Assembly: GCF_001687545.1 (NCBI RefSeq)
Contig: NZ_CP016545.1
Location: 682,001 to 746,000, forward strand
Origin: Paraurantiacibacter namhicola
GTDB taxonomy: Bacteria; Pseudomonadota; Alphaproteobacteria; Sphingomonadales; Sphingomonadaceae
Direction: 5' to 3'
Length of the DNA: 64,000 nucleotides
The notes beneath the pieces are model-generated. The model saw only the letters and a list, made by a program, of their open reading frames with translations. It was not told where the DNA came from and searched no databases. Below are positions 50,137 to 60,820 of the stretch, in pieces. The position numbers and the translations under genes are program-made. Within the stretch, counting starts at the first letter, position 1. Every line of letters starts with the position of its first letter.

Positions 50137-52356
50137 ATGATGGCTGACAAGAGCGACTGGGAAGAACGCGCGGCGAAAGAGGTCAAGGGCCGCGACCTGA
50201 CCTGGCACACGCCGGAAGGCATCGACGTGCAGCCGCTCTACACGGCGGAAGATGCCGAGTGGCTGGACCCCGGCATGCCTGGTTTTGCGCCCTTCACGCG
50301 CGGGCCCTATGCCAGCATGTATACCGGCCGCCCGTGGACCATCCGGCAATATGCGGGCTTCTCCACCGCCGAGGAATCGAACGCCTTTTACCGCCGCAAC
50401 CTCGCCGCCGGGCAGAAGGGTCTCTCGGTCGCTTTCGACCTCGCCACGCACCGCGGATATGACAGCGACCACAGCCGCGTTGTCGGCGATGTCGGCAAGG
50501 CAGGCGTCGCCATCGACACCGTGCGCGACATGGAAATCCTGTTCGACCAGATCCCGCTCGACACGATGAGCGTCAGCATGACGATGAACGGCGCGGTGAT
50601 CCCCGTGCTGGCCTTCTACATCGTCGCGGCGGAGCGGCAGGGGGTGAGCCAGGACAAGCTCGCCGGGACCATCCAGAACGACATCCTGAAGGAGTTCATG
50701 GTCCGCAACACCTATATCTATCCGCCCGAACCCAGCATGCGGATCGTCAGCGACATCATCGCCTACACCTCGGCTAACATGCCGAAATTCAACAGCATTT
50801 CGATATCCGGCTATCACATGCACGAGGCCGGGGCGACGGCGGTGCAGGAACTCGCCTTCACCATCGCGGATGGCAAGGAATACGCCAAGCGCGCGATGGA
50901 AGCGGGGCTGGACATCGACGCCTTCGCGCCGCGCCTGTCCTTCTTCTGGGGCATCGGCATGAACTTCTTCATGGAGATCGCCAAGATGCGCGCGGCGCGT
51001 GCGCTGTGGCATGACGTGATGGACGGGCTGGGGGCGCAGAACCCCAAGTCGAAGATGCTGCGTACGCATTGCCAGACGAGCGGTGTCTCGCTGCAGGAGC
51101 AGGACCCCTACAACAACGTCATTCGCACCACGATCGAAGCGATGGCAGCAGTGCTGGGCGGCACGCAGTCGCTCCACACCAATGCGTTGGACGAAGCCAT
51201 CGCGTTGCCGACCGACTTCTCCGCCCGCATTGCGCGCAATACGCAGCTGGTGATCCAGGAGGAGACCGGCATCACCAATGTCGCCGACCCGCTGGGCGGG
51301 TCCTACTATATCGAAAGCCTCACCGCCGCGCTGGTGGAGAAGGCAAAGGCCATGCTGGACGAGGTCGAGGCGGCAGGCGGCATGACCGCCTATGTCGCTA
51401 GCGGCGCGCCCAAGGCCGCTATCGAAACCGCCGCCGCTGCCAAGCAGGCGAGAGTGGACCGGGGCGAGACCGTCATCGTGGGCGTGAACAAATATCGCCG
51501 CGACGAGGAAGACGATATCGACACGCTCGATATCGACAACCACGCCGTGCGCGCCAGCCAGATCGCCCGGCTGGAGAAAGTCCGCGCCGGGCGCGACGAG
51601 GCGGCATGTCAGGCGGCCTTGGATGCGCTGCGCGAAGGTGCGCAGCAAGGCATGAGTCCCCGCGCAGGCGGGGACCTCCCTCAGCAAAGCGCCAAGCCGA
51701 ATGAGACCCCTGCCTCCGCAGGGGTTCACAACCTCCTCGCCCTCGCCGTCGACGCTGCCCGCCACGATGCGACGCTGGGCGAGATCAGCAAGGCGATGGA
51801 AGACGCCTTCGGCCGCTACGACACCGTGCCTACTCCCGTACGCGGCGTCTATGCCGCCGCTTACGCAGGCGATCCGCGCTACGAGCAGGTGCTGGACGGG
51901 GTGGAAGCCGTGGAGCGCCGCCTAGGCCGCAAGCCGAAGATCATGGTCGCGAAGATGGGCCAGGACGGCCACGACCGCGGCGCCAATGTGATTGCCTCCG
52001 CTTTTGCCGACATGGGCTTTGCCGTCGTCAGCGGCCCGCTGTTCCAGACGCCGGAAGAAACGCGCGACATGGCGCTGGCCGAAGACGTGGACGCCATCGG
52101 CGCGAGTTCGCTCGCCGCAGGCCACAAGACGCTGATTCCCGAACTGATCGGCCACCTGCGCGAAGCTGGCCGTGCCGATATCAAGGTGGTCGCAGGCGGC
52201 GTGATCCCGCCCGCCGATTACGATTTCCTGCGCGAGGCAGGCGTTCAGGGCATTTACGGCCCGGGAAGCAACGTCGTCGAATGCGCGGCGGACGTGCTGC
52301 GCCTGCTGGGCCACAACATGCCGCCCGCCGATGGCGATGCGGAGACGGCGGAGTGA
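50137..52356 (+). CDS. scpA: Methylmalonyl-CoA mutase (with in-frame insertion)
   Basis: 739 aa adenosylcobalamin enzyme converting (R)-methylmalonyl-CoA to succinyl-CoA. The substrate barrel (residues about 40-500) shows '[18 protein letters not shown]' and '[20 protein letters not shown]'. The cobalamin domain (about 600-735) has '[15 protein letters not shown]' with the cofactor-ligating His, then '[17 protein letters not shown]'. Residues ~507-530, in the linker between barrel and cobalamin domain, are encoded by a repeat element: the usual 'GEGNLLALA' context is interrupted by '[12 protein letters not shown]' and 'ETPASAGV'. The frame stays open. ATG at 50137 or 50140. Confidence 0.95.
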   Translation: MMADKSDWEERAAKEVKGRDLTWHTPEGIDVQPLYTAEDAEWLDPGMPGFAPFTRGPYASMYTGRPWTIRQYAGFSTAEESNAFYRRNLAAGQKGLSVAFDLATHRGYDSDHSRVVGDVGKAGVAIDTVRDMEILFDQIPLDTMSVSMTMNGAVIPVLAFYIVAAERQGVSQDKLAGTIQNDILKEFMVRNTYIYPPEPSMRIVSDIIAYTSANMPKFNSISISGYHMHEAGATAVQELAFTIADGKEYAKRAMEAGLDIDAFAPRLSFFWGIGMNFFMEIAKMRAARALWHDVMDGLGAQNPKSKMLRTHCQTSGVSLQEQDPYNNVIRTTIEAMAAVLGGTQSLHTNALDEAIALPTDFSARIARNTQLVIQEETGITNVADPLGGSYYIESLTAALVEKAKAMLDEVEAAGGMTAYVASGAPKAAIETAAAAKQARVDRGETVIVGVNKYRRDEEDDIDTLDIDNHAVRASQIARLEKVRAGRDEAACQAALDALREGAQQGMSPRAGGDLPQQSAKPNETPASAGVHNLLALAVDAARHDATLGEISKAMEDAFGRYDTVPTPVRGVYAAAYAGDPRYEQVLDGVEAVERRLGRKPKIMVAKMGQDGHDRGANVIASAFADMGFAVVSGPLFQTPEETRDMALAEDVDAIGASSLAAGHKTLIPELIGHLREAGRADIKVVAGGVIPPADYDFLREAGVQGIYGPGSNVVECAADVLRLLGHNMPPADGDAETAE
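51656..51725. repeat. 70-bp two-hairpin repeat inside scpA
   Basis: GTCCCCGC-GCAG-GCGGGGAC (51656-51675) and ACCCCTGC-CTCC-GCAGGGGT (51706-51725) are two perfect 8-bp hairpins with 4-nt loops, 30 nt apart: the form of a REP doublet. The element lies wholly within the scpA coding sequence and is read through in frame. Confidence 0.8.
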
Positions 52357-52370
52357 GCCCTGCTATCTCT

Positions 52371-52458
52371 CGTCACCCCGGACTTGATCCGGGGTCCCGC
52401 TTTAACTCTGGTGGTGCGCCGGAAGGCAGCGGGACGCCGGATACAGTCCGGCATGACG
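52371..52458. repeat. 88-bp inverted repeat element
   Basis: Left arm 52371-52401 (contains CGGACTTGATCCGGGG) and right arm 52428-52458 (contains GCCGGATACAGTCCGGC) pair imperfectly over about 31 bp, ending CGTCA/TGACG. Each arm is itself partly palindromic. It fills the space between scpA and the esterase gene; this CCGGACTTGATCCGG type is common in sphingomonad genomes. Confidence 0.75.
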
Positions 52459-52463
52459 GATTA

Positions 52464-53330
52464 ATGAAGTCCGTGACGAGAATGCTAATGCGGTCATGCG
52501 CGGCGCTTCTTGTATCCGCAGCTTTGTCCATCGCACCCGCTGCCGCCCAAACCCCCATCACCATCGGCGAGACGCACATTCTCGCCTATGCCGATGGCGA
52601 GGCGCGGCAGGTGAATGTGTACCTGCCGGAAGGCTATGCGGAGGGTGAAGAGAGATACCCCGTCCTCTACCTCATCGATGGCGGGCTTTCGCAGGACTTC
52701 CTGCATGTCACCGGCACGACAGCGCTGGGTGCCTTGTGGGGGCGCTCGCAGCCGGTGATCGTCGTCGGGATCGAGACGAAGGACCGGCGCGCCGAGCTGA
52801 TCGGGACGAAGGGCAATGCAGAGGAGCGCGAGGCCTTCCCCACCGCCGGGGACAGCGCCGCCTTCCGCACCTGGCTGCGCGATAAGGTGAAGCCGCTGGT
52901 CACGCAGACCTATCGTACCAATGGCACCGACGCGGTGATGGGCGAGAGCCTGGCGGGCCTGTTCATCGTCGAGACCTGGCTGGACGAGCCGGCTCTGTTC
53001 GACCGCTACGCCGCGATCAATCCCAGCCTGTGGTGGCAGGGCAACGCGCTGGCCGAGCGAGCGCAGGGCGCTGCGCTGCGGGGGCTGGCCCCACCGCCAC
53101 TCTTCATCACTTATTCCAATGAGGGCCCGGAAACGGAGCGCGGCGTTCGGCTGGTCGCACAGGCGGGCGGCGATGCGGCCTGCCTTGTGCCGACGCCGGA
53201 CCTGACGCATGCCACTGCGTATCACATCCTGACTCCGCAGGCCCTGCAGTTCCTGTTCCCGACCGACTATGATTTTGACCCCGAGTTGGGCTTCGAGGTG
53301 GGATGCGAGCGAGGGAAGGTGTCTGAGTGA
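52464..53330 (+). CDS. Exported alpha/beta hydrolase (esterase D/IroE-like)
   Basis: 288 aa from ATG 52464, with ATG 52482 as alternative. A signal peptide (to about residue 28, 'APAAAQ') precedes the esterase-D-like fold: 'RQVNVYLPEGYAEGEERYPV', 'LYLIDGG', nucleophile elbow 'GESLAGLF' with catalytic Ser, and a late His ('LTHATAYHIL'). Related enzymes trim siderophores or hydrolyse acyl esters in the periplasm. No link to propionate metabolism is apparent; it probably shares the transcript by position only. Confidence 0.85.
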   Translation: MKSVTRMLMRSCAALLVSAALSIAPAAAQTPITIGETHILAYADGEARQVNVYLPEGYAEGEERYPVLYLIDGGLSQDFLHVTGTTALGALWGRSQPVIVVGIETKDRRAELIGTKGNAEEREAFPTAGDSAAFRTWLRDKVKPLVTQTYRTNGTDAVMGESLAGLFIVETWLDEPALFDRYAAINPSLWWQGNALAERAQGAALRGLAPPPLFITYSNEGPETERGVRLVAQAGGDAACLVPTPDLTHATAYHILTPQALQFLFPTDYDFDPELGFEVGCERGKVSE

Positions 53331-53617
53331 GCAAGGACGAACCCTTTCTGCGCGTCTTCCCCGGCAATGCCGCGATTGACGTGATCCATGTCTCCAGAGA
53401 AGACGGTCCGCAACTTCGGGCCTGGAAAGCAGATGGGTTCAAGGGCGATGAGCTTTGTGCACCAGACATTTGGTATGAAGAATTCGATCTCTTCCTGCGT
53501 CATCTCAATCAATACATTGTCGAAAGCGATGATTGGCAGAACGCTGTCACCGGTGAAGACATCACCTATTTTTCAGCCATCAAACTCTTGACCTCTGACC
53601 CACCGAAAGCCGCATAA
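53327..53617 (+). CDS. Hypothetical 96-aa protein
   Basis: GTG start at 53327 overlapping the esterase stop (GTGA); stop abuts the pccA ATG. Acidic soluble protein with aromatic residues ('APDIWYEEFDLFLRHLNQYI') and 'EDITYFSAIKLL'. GC is somewhat lower than in pccA. No family recognised; tight packing shows it is translated with its neighbours. Confidence 0.7.
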   Translation: MSKDEPFLRVFPGNAAIDVIHVSREDGPQLRAWKADGFKGDELCAPDIWYEEFDLFLRHLNQYIVESDDWQNAVTGEDITYFSAIKLLTSDPPKAA

Positions 53618-55669
53618 ATGTTCAAAAAAATCCTGATCGCCAATCGTGGTGAAATCGCCTGCCGGGTCATCAAGACGGCGCGGCGCATGGGGATCGAGAC
53701 CGTCGCGGTCTATTCCGATGCGGATGCCCGTGCGCCCTTCGTGAAGATGGCGGACGAGGCGGTGCATATCGGGCCGCCCCCTGCGGCCGAGAGCTACCTT
53801 TTGGCGGACAAGATCATCGAGGCGTGCAAGCAGACCGGCGCCGAAGCGGTGCATCCCGGCTATGGTTTCCTGTCCGAGCGGGCGAGCTTCGTGGAAGCGC
53901 TCGCCAAGGAGAACATCGCCTTTATCGGCCCGCCCGCGGGTGCGATCGCGGCGATGGGCGACAAGATCGAATCCAAGAAGTTGGCGCGCGAGGCTGGAGT
54001 GAATGTCGTGCCCGGCTTCGTGGGCGAAATCCGCGACACCGAACATGCGGTCGAGATCAGCGCGGACATCGGTTACCCGGTGATGATGAAGGCCAGCGCC
54101 GGCGGCGGGGGCAAGGGCATGCGCCTCGCCTATTCCGAAAGGGACGTGCGCGAAGGCTTCGAGGCAACGAAGCGCGAGGGCCTGAACAGCTTCGGCGACG
54201 ACCGCGTCTTCATCGAGAAGTTCATCGAGGATCCGCGGCATATCGAGATCCAGGTGATCGGCGACAAGCACGGCAATATAGTCTATCTGAACGAGCGCGA
54301 ATGCAGCATCCAGCGCCGCCACCAGAAGGTGGTGGAGGAAGCGCCTTCGCCTTTCGTCACGCCCAAGATGCGCAAGGCGATGGGCGAGCAGTCCGTCGCG
54401 CTGGCCCGCGCGGTGGATTACCATTCCGCCGGAACGATGGAGCTGATTGTCTCCGGCGCGGATACGACCGGGGAGAGTTTCTACTTCCTGGAAATGAACA
54501 CCCGCTTGCAGGTGGAGCATCCCGTCACCGAAGCCATCACCGGGGTGGACCTAGTCGAACAGATGATCCGCGTCGCCTATGGCGAGAAACTGCCGTTCAC
54601 GCAGGACGAGATCGGCATCGATGGCTGGGCGATCGAGAACCGCGTCTATGCCGAAGACCCCTATCGCGGCTTCCTGCCCAGCATCGGGCGGCTGGTGCAT
54701 TACGATCCGCCGGTGGACGGCTGGACCGATGATGGCAGCGCGAACGGACGGCGGGGCATGAACGGCGTGCGCGTTGACGACGGCGTCTATGAAGGCGGCG
54801 AAGTGTCGATGTTCTACGACCCGATGATCGCCAAGCTGGTGACCTGGGCCCCTACGCGCGACGAGGCGGCGGACCTGCAGGTGCAGGCGCTCGACGCCTT
54901 TCGCATCGAAGGGCTGGGCCACAATGTCGATTTCCTCTCTGCCATCATGCAACACCCCCGCTTCCGCAGCGGCGAGCTGACGACCGGCTTCATTGCGGAA
55001 GAATATCCCGATGGCTTCGAAGGCGCGCCGGCGGACGAGCAGCTGACCGCTGTGCTGAGCGCCGTGGCCGGCATCATGGCGACCGCCGATGCGGACCGCG
55101 CCCGCCGTATCGACCAGAAGCTGCACGAGGAGATATATGCCCCGGGCGACTGGACCGTGCGCCTTGGCGGCGAGGATCACGACGTGCGGCTGGAGGAAAG
55201 TGCCATCACGGTGGACGGCAATCCGGTGGTGCTGGAGATGTCCTACACGCCGGGCGACCGCTTCGTGGATGCGGCGCTGTTTGCACCGGACGGGGATGAG
55301 GATGCCCTCCCGCTGGCCGAATACGGCATGCAGGTGCGGCCCACGTATACCGGCTATGCCATCACCACACGCGGTGCCACGCACCAGCTACGTGTGTTGC
55401 AGGCCCGCATTGCGCACCTGGCCGATCACATGTTCGAAAAGACCCCGCCGGACCTGTCGCGCATGCTGATCTGCCCGATGCCCGGCCTGCTGGTGAAGCT
55501 GCATGTGGCAGAGGGCGAGGACGTCCAGCCCGGCCAGCCGCTCGCCACGGTGGAAGCGATGAAGATGGAAAATATCCTGCGCGCCGAAAAGGAAGGCACC
55601 ATCGCGAAGATCAACGCCGGCGAAGGCGACAGCCTGGCAGTGGATGAGGTGATCCTGGAGCTGGAATAG
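53618..55669 (+). CDS. pccA: Propionyl-CoA carboxylase alpha subunit (biotin carboxylase + BCCP)
   Basis: 683 aa. N-terminal biotin carboxylase (1-450) begins 'MFKKILIANRGEIACRVIKT' and has the ATP-grasp loop 'MMKASAGGGGKGMRLA' and 'EMNTRLQVEHPVTEAITGVD'. A linker/BT domain follows (470-600), then a C-terminal biotinyl domain with 'VEAMKMEN', where the Lys carries biotin. It starts one base after the preceding stop. With pccB at 46973 it forms the enzyme, though 5 kb of other genes lie between them. Confidence 0.96.
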   Translation: MFKKILIANRGEIACRVIKTARRMGIETVAVYSDADARAPFVKMADEAVHIGPPPAAESYLLADKIIEACKQTGAEAVHPGYGFLSERASFVEALAKENIAFIGPPAGAIAAMGDKIESKKLAREAGVNVVPGFVGEIRDTEHAVEISADIGYPVMMKASAGGGGKGMRLAYSERDVREGFEATKREGLNSFGDDRVFIEKFIEDPRHIEIQVIGDKHGNIVYLNERECSIQRRHQKVVEEAPSPFVTPKMRKAMGEQSVALARAVDYHSAGTMELIVSGADTTGESFYFLEMNTRLQVEHPVTEAITGVDLVEQMIRVAYGEKLPFTQDEIGIDGWAIENRVYAEDPYRGFLPSIGRLVHYDPPVDGWTDDGSANGRRGMNGVRVDDGVYEGGEVSMFYDPMIAKLVTWAPTRDEAADLQVQALDAFRIEGLGHNVDFLSAIMQHPRFRSGELTTGFIAEEYPDGFEGAPADEQLTAVLSAVAGIMATADADRARRIDQKLHEEIYAPGDWTVRLGGEDHDVRLEESAITVDGNPVVLEMSYTPGDRFVDAALFAPDGDEDALPLAEYGMQVRPTYTGYAITTRGATHQLRVLQARIAHLADHMFEKTPPDLSRMLICPMPGLLVKLHVAEGEDVQPGQPLATVEAMKMENILRAEKEGTIAKINAGEGDSLAVDEVILELE

Positions 55670-55678
55670 GCCCGGGGG

Positions 55679-56338
55679 TCAGTCGCAATTGCCCTTGCCG
55701 TAAGCACGGCAGAACACCTCCACCGCACCGACAACCCGGTCGCGGTCGCGTTCTTCGTCCTGCGGCATGCCGAAGCGCCGATCGATATCGCCCATGCCCT
55801 TGCACATGGCGGCGAACTGCTCGGCGGCCAGCATCGTGTCCTCGATCTCCACCTCGCCCGCCTCGTTCATGGCGGCGAGTAGCTCCGAAAAGGCGCGCTT
55901 CATGCGGTGCGGGCCGGCCTCCAGGAACGCGGCGCCGATGCCTGGCTCGCGCTCCGTTTCCGATGCCACGCGGCGCTCGAAACTGACCATTTCCGGGCGC
56001 GAGAGGAAGGCGGACATGGCCTCGCCAATCGTTGTCAGCTTCTCGCGCAGGCTGGTTCCGCCAACATCATCGATGCTGAAATGTCCGCGTATGCGCTCGC
56101 ATTCGGCCTCCACCGCTGCGGCAAAAAGCGCGGGCTTGCCGCCGAACTGGTTGTAGATGGTGACCTTGGAAACCTCGGCCGTGGCGGCGACCTGTTCGAT
56201 GGATGTCGCGGCATAGCCCGAGTCGAAGAAATGCCTGGTCGCTGCGCGGATGATATCGGCCCGCTTGCCCGGATCGGTCGGGCGGCCGAGGCGCGTTTCG
56301 CCCTTGGTATCGGCTGGTTTGTCCGCAGGTGTTGACAA
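55679..56338 (-). CDS. TetR family regulator of the efflux operon
   Basis: 219 aa. TetR helix-turn-helix at residues 30-75 ('ATSIEQVAATAEVSKVTIYN', 'FGGKPALFAAAV'), followed by a helical ligand domain. There is no ATG near the N-terminus; TTG at 56338 gives 'MSTPADKPAD'. It diverges from the MacAB/TolC-like operon, with a double palindrome between them, so it almost certainly represses that operon and itself. The inducer is unknown, presumably an efflux substrate. Confidence 0.9.
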   Translation of the reverse strand: MSTPADKPADTKGETRLGRPTDPGKRADIIRAATRHFFDSGYAATSIEQVAATAEVSKVTIYNQFGGKPALFAAAVEAECERIRGHFSIDDVGGTSLREKLTTIGEAMSAFLSRPEMVSFERRVASETEREPGIGAAFLEAGPHRMKRAFSELLAAMNEAGEVEIEDTMLAAEQFAAMCKGMGDIDRRFGMPQDEERDRDRVVGAVEVFCRAYGKGNCD

Positions 56339-56339
56339 A

Positions 56340-56375
56340 GTGAACGGCTCCGTTCAATTAAACGCTGTCGTTCAC
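56340..56375. promoter_or_regulatory. Double TetR-type operator
   Basis: 36 bp with GTGAACG at the left end and CGTTCAC at the right (perfect 7-bp inverted repeat), made of two adjacent palindrome-like units, GAACGGCTCCGTTC and AACGCTGTCGTT. It directly abuts the regulator's start codon. Confidence 0.65.
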
Positions 56376-56430
56376 TAATGGCCCCTGCAGCTTCGCAGCG
56401 CAAGGGTGGCCGGGTTCAGGAGCTTTGCCG

Positions 56431-57563
56431 ATGCAATGGATCGCCATCCGCATGCTCACGGGCGACAAGCAGAAATTTTATGGCCTGGTGTTCGGCATCG
56501 CCTTTTCCGCGCTGCTGATCACGCAGCAGCTGACCATCTTCGTCAATCTGATCGAGCGCGGGGCAAGCGGCGTGTTCAACGTGCCATCGGCCGAGGTATG
56601 GGTGATGGACGAGGTCAGCCGCACGACGGATGTGAACTATCCCATGCCTGCCACCGCGCTCGACAAGGTGCGCGGCGTGCCCGGCGTCGCATGGGCCGTG
56701 CCGCATCTGCGCGCCGGGGCCAGCGTGCGCACCGGCGATGGCGACCTGGAAGGGGTCAGCATCATCGGGGTAGACGATGCCACGCTGATCGGCCTGCCTT
56801 CGCGCATGGCGGAAGGCTCCAGCGATGCCCTGTCCATGCCGGACAGCGTCATCATCGACGATGTCGGCGCCACCCGGATGTTCGAAAACGGGCAGGACCC
56901 GATTGGCGAGCGGCTGGAGCTGAACGACCAGCGCGCCGTGATCCGCGGCGTGTCCGATGCCATCCCCAGCTTCACCAGCCAGGTAACGCTGTATACAAAG
57001 TACAGCCGCGCGCTGAATTACGTGCCCGGCACGCGCAACCGCATGAGCTTCGTGCTGGTGGGCACGGCGGACGGCGTGACGGCAGAAGAGCTTGCCAGCC
57101 GTATCGAGGAGCAGACCGGGCTGCGCGCTCGCACGCGCGACCAGTTTGTCAAGGACGGCGTCGATTTCATCATCCAGAACACCGGCATTCCGCTGAACTT
57201 CGGCATCACCGTGGTGCTGGGCTTCATCGTCGGCGTGGCCATCGTGGGCTTGACCTTCAGCCTGTTTATCCGCGACAACATCAAGCAGTTCGGCGCGCTG
57301 AAAGCCATCGGTGTGACGAACGGCAAGATCCGCAAGATGGTGGCCGGGCAGGCGGGGCTGGTGGGCCTGATCGGATACGGGCTGGGCCTGCTGGGTACAG
57401 TCGCCTTCATCTGGGGCTTTTCCGCTGACCCGACATTCAAAGGCTTCTACATCCCGTGGCAGGTGCCGCTAATCAGCCTGCTTGCGGTGGCCATCATCCT
57501 GGCGCTGACCGGCTGGCTGGCACTGCGCAACGTCCTGAAGACGGAACCCGCGGCGGTGTTCCG

Positions 57564-57567
<4 letters not shown>
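56431..57567 (+). CDS. ABC efflux permease (MacB/DevC-like FtsX fold)
   Basis: 378 aa with a TM segment near residues 18-38, a large periplasmic domain (40-255) and three TM segments at the C-terminus, the MacB/FtsX-type layout. 'DNIKQFGALKAIGVTNGKI' is the family's conserved C-terminal motif. I start at ATG 56431 ('MQWIAIRM'), with CAGGAG 8 nt upstream. Its stop overlaps the ATPase GTG. It lacks a fused ATPase, which is encoded by the next gene, as in the DevBCA arrangement. Confidence 0.92.
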
Positions 57568-58273
<706 letters not shown>

Positions 58274-58274
<1 letters not shown>

Positions 58275-59305
58275 TGGCACTGCTACCCGAAGGTTTCAGC
58301 TTTTCCCGCAAGGGCCTGCCGATCATCGCGATTGCCGGGCTGGTGGCGGCCGCCCTGTTCATCTGGGCCGGGATGCCGGATCGCAAGCTGGAAGAGCCCG
58401 ACCGCGAACCCCCGCGCGCCACGGGTGCGCTGGCGAACGAGGCGCGCGTGGCAGGCGCTGGCGTGGTCGAACCCTCCAGCGAGACGATCGAGATCGGCAC
58501 CGCCATTCCCGGCCTCGTGACGCAGGTCCTGGTGAAACCGGGCGATTACGTGACGCGCGGCCAGCCACTTTTCATCGTCGACACGCGCGCCATCGACAGC
58601 CGCGTGCGCGAGGCGCAATCGCAGGTGGGTGAGGCGCAGGCGGCCATCGCCGAGGCCGAGGCCGGCATCGCCGAAGCGCGCGCCGCCGAAGCGACTGCTG
58701 CCCGCCAGCTCGACCTCTACCGCAATATCGGTGACCCGGCCGCCGTCAGCCGGTCCGAAGTCATCCGCGCCGAAGGCGATGCGAGCGCCGCGCGCGAACG
58801 CCGCCAGCTGGCTCAGGCGCGCGCCTCTGCTGCCCGTGCGCGCTTGCAGAGCGCGCAGGCGCTGGTCTCTTCCGCTCGCACGGAACGCGAGCGGGCGACC
58901 GTACGCGCGCCCATTTCCGGCGAGATCCTCGCGGTGAATATCCGCCCCGGCGAATACCTCTCCACACAGGGCGGCGGCGGGAACGCGGAGGCGTTCATCG
59001 CGATGGGCGAAACACGTCCGCTGCATATCCGGATCGATATCGACGAGGAGCAGGCCCCGCGCGTCGCTCTGGGAGAGCCTGCGCTTGTCTCTCCGCGAGG
59101 AGCGGCCGGGCGGCAGGTGAAAGCGACATTCGTGCGCGCGGAGCCGCAGGTCGTGCCCAAGCGGTCGCTCACCAATTCGGCGTCGGAGCGCGTGGATGTG
59201 CGCGTGTTGCAGGTGATCTACGAGTTGCCGCAGACCGATGGCCTGTTCCGCGTGGGTCAGCAGGTCGATGCCTTCATCCCCGCACGTAAGGACAGCGCAG
59301 AGTGA
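58274..59305 (+). CDS. Periplasmic adaptor subunit (HlyD/MacA family)
   Basis: 343 aa with one N-terminal TM segment (about 17-35), a biotinyl-lipoyl-like domain ('VKPGDYVTRGQPLFIVDTRA'), an Ala/Glu/Arg-rich coiled-coil hairpin (105-215), the returning lipoyl half ('RAPISGEILAVNIRPGEYLS') and a beta-barrel. It bridges the inner-membrane ABC pump to the outer-membrane channel encoded next. ATG 58274 overlaps the ATPase stop. Confidence 0.93.
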
Positions 59306-60705
59306 TCCGGCTCGCCCTTGCCGGCCTGCCCGCACTGGCGCTGGCCGCATGCGTCGCCGCGCCGCCGCCGGAGATCGCCACGCCTGCGCCCGTGTTGCCG
59401 GAGAGCTTTGCTTACGCGCCTGATGCGCCGACTGCCGGGGCGCTGGAAGCCTTGCTCCCCTATGGCGATCCGGCCTTTGCCGATATCGCGGCCATCGCCC
59501 TGGCGCAGGCGCCGACGCTGGAGGTTGCCCTGGGCCGGATCGAGGTTGCGCGTGCCGGGGCAGCCCGGTCGGGCGCGAACCGCCTGCCGCTCGTCTCTGC
59601 CGATGCTTCCGTCACGGCGACGCGCACCAGCCCCGAGCAGTTCGGCGGCGGCCTGCCGCCCGGCGTGACAATCGACACGGAGCGGGTGAGCTACGGCGCG
59701 AACCTGTCCGCCGTCTGGGATCCGGACCTGTTCGGCCGGGTGCGGGCGCAGGAGCGCGCGGCGCAGGCGCGGCTGGATGCTGCTACTTTCGAGGCTGTGG
59801 GCGTGCGCAACACGCTGCTGGCGGAGATTGCGACCGCCGTGATCGACTGGCGCACCCTGGAAGCGCGGCAGGTCGCCATCGAGAGCGATCTTGGCGCCGC
59901 GCAGGAGCTGGTGCGGCTGTCCCGCCTGCGGGAAGAGGCAGGCATTGCGCCCGGTTTCGACCGGGTGAGGGCCGAGGGCGCCGCCGATGCCAGCCGCAGC
60001 CGCCTTGCCGCGCTGGAGAGCGAAAAGGCGCGCATTACCGGGCGGCTGGTTACGCTGACGGGACTTCCCGCGCAGCGCATCCTGCCGCTTCTGGCGCAGC
60101 CTGCGGGCCTCCCCGCACAGCCCGCTGCGCCTGCTTCCATGCCCAGCCTGCTGCTGGCCAACCGGCCGGACGTGCTGGCGGCGGCTGCCAACCTTGCTGC
60201 GGTTGATGCGGACCTTGCCGCCACGGCGGCGCAGCGTTTCCCGCAATTCACCCTGTCGGCGGCGCTGGGCCTGCTGGCCTTCGACCTCGGCAGCCTGTTC
60301 GACGAGGATGCGGTGGTGGGATCGGTCGGCGGCAGCCTGCTCGCCCCGATCCTGGATTTCGGGCGCATCCAGGCGGAAATCGACGGCGCGGCGGCGGAGA
60401 AGCGCGTGGCCTTTGCGCGCTATCGCAACAGCGTGTTCACCGCGCTGGGCGAGGCGGAGACGGCTTACGGCGTGATTGCCGCCGCGGACCGCGAACTGGC
60501 GCTGGCGGAGCGCGAGCTGGCCAGCGCAAGGCGCGCGGCGGAGATCGCCGATACGCGCTACCGCGCCGGCCTGTCCGATTTCCTCACCGTGCTGGAAGCC
60601 CGCCGTGTGGCCGAGGCGAGCGCGGAGCGGGCGGTGGCGGCACGCGGACGCTCCGAACGCGCGCGGGTGCTGCTATGGCTGGCGCTGGGCGGCGGGCAGG
60701 GCTGA
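59302..60705 (+). CDS. Outer-membrane efflux lipoprotein (TolC/NodT-like)
   Basis: 467 aa. GTG start at 59302 overlapping the adaptor stop (GTGA). The lipobox 'LALAAC' gives Cys17, as in NodT/OprM-type channels. Two repeats of the long alpha-helical hairpin and strands follow ('SYGANLSAVWDPDLFGRVRA', 'LTGLPAQRILPLLAQP', 'RYRAGLSDFLTVLEARR'). It completes an ABC-type tripartite pump for export across both membranes. Confidence 0.94.
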   Translation: MIRLALAGLPALALAACVAAPPPEIATPAPVLPESFAYAPDAPTAGALEALLPYGDPAFADIAAIALAQAPTLEVALGRIEVARAGAARSGANRLPLVSADASVTATRTSPEQFGGGLPPGVTIDTERVSYGANLSAVWDPDLFGRVRAQERAAQARLDAATFEAVGVRNTLLAEIATAVIDWRTLEARQVAIESDLGAAQELVRLSRLREEAGIAPGFDRVRAEGAADASRSRLAALESEKARITGRLVTLTGLPAQRILPLLAQPAGLPAQPAAPASMPSLLLANRPDVLAAAANLAAVDADLAATAAQRFPQFTLSAALGLLAFDLGSLFDEDAVVGSVGGSLLAPILDFGRIQAEIDGAAAEKRVAFARYRNSVFTALGEAETAYGVIAAADRELALAERELASARRAAEIADTRYRAGLSDFLTVLEARRVAEASAERAVAARGRSERARVLLWLALGGGQG

Positions 60706-60774
60706 GGGCCGGGCTGAGCGCAGGGCCACAGCTCGCCTGTCTCTCGAAATCGCAGCGGCATGACCGGGGCCATG

Positions 60775-60820
60775 TTGACTCTGCCATGGTGGTAAAACTA
60801 CTATGGAACATATAGTGAAC
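60775..60820 (+). promoter_or_regulatory. imuA: SOS promoter and LexA box of imuA
   Basis: TTGACT (60775-60780), an 18-nt spacer and TACTAT (60799-60804) form a promoter. The LexA site GAAC-ATATAGT-GAAC (60806-60820), the alphaproteobacterial GTTC-N7-GTTC box on the other strand, covers the expected transcription start. Confidence 0.75.

Noticed and set aside
50137-52356. Frameshift or pseudogene in scpA at the repeat
   Set aside because: The repeat keeps the frame and the cobalamin-binding motifs downstream are intact.
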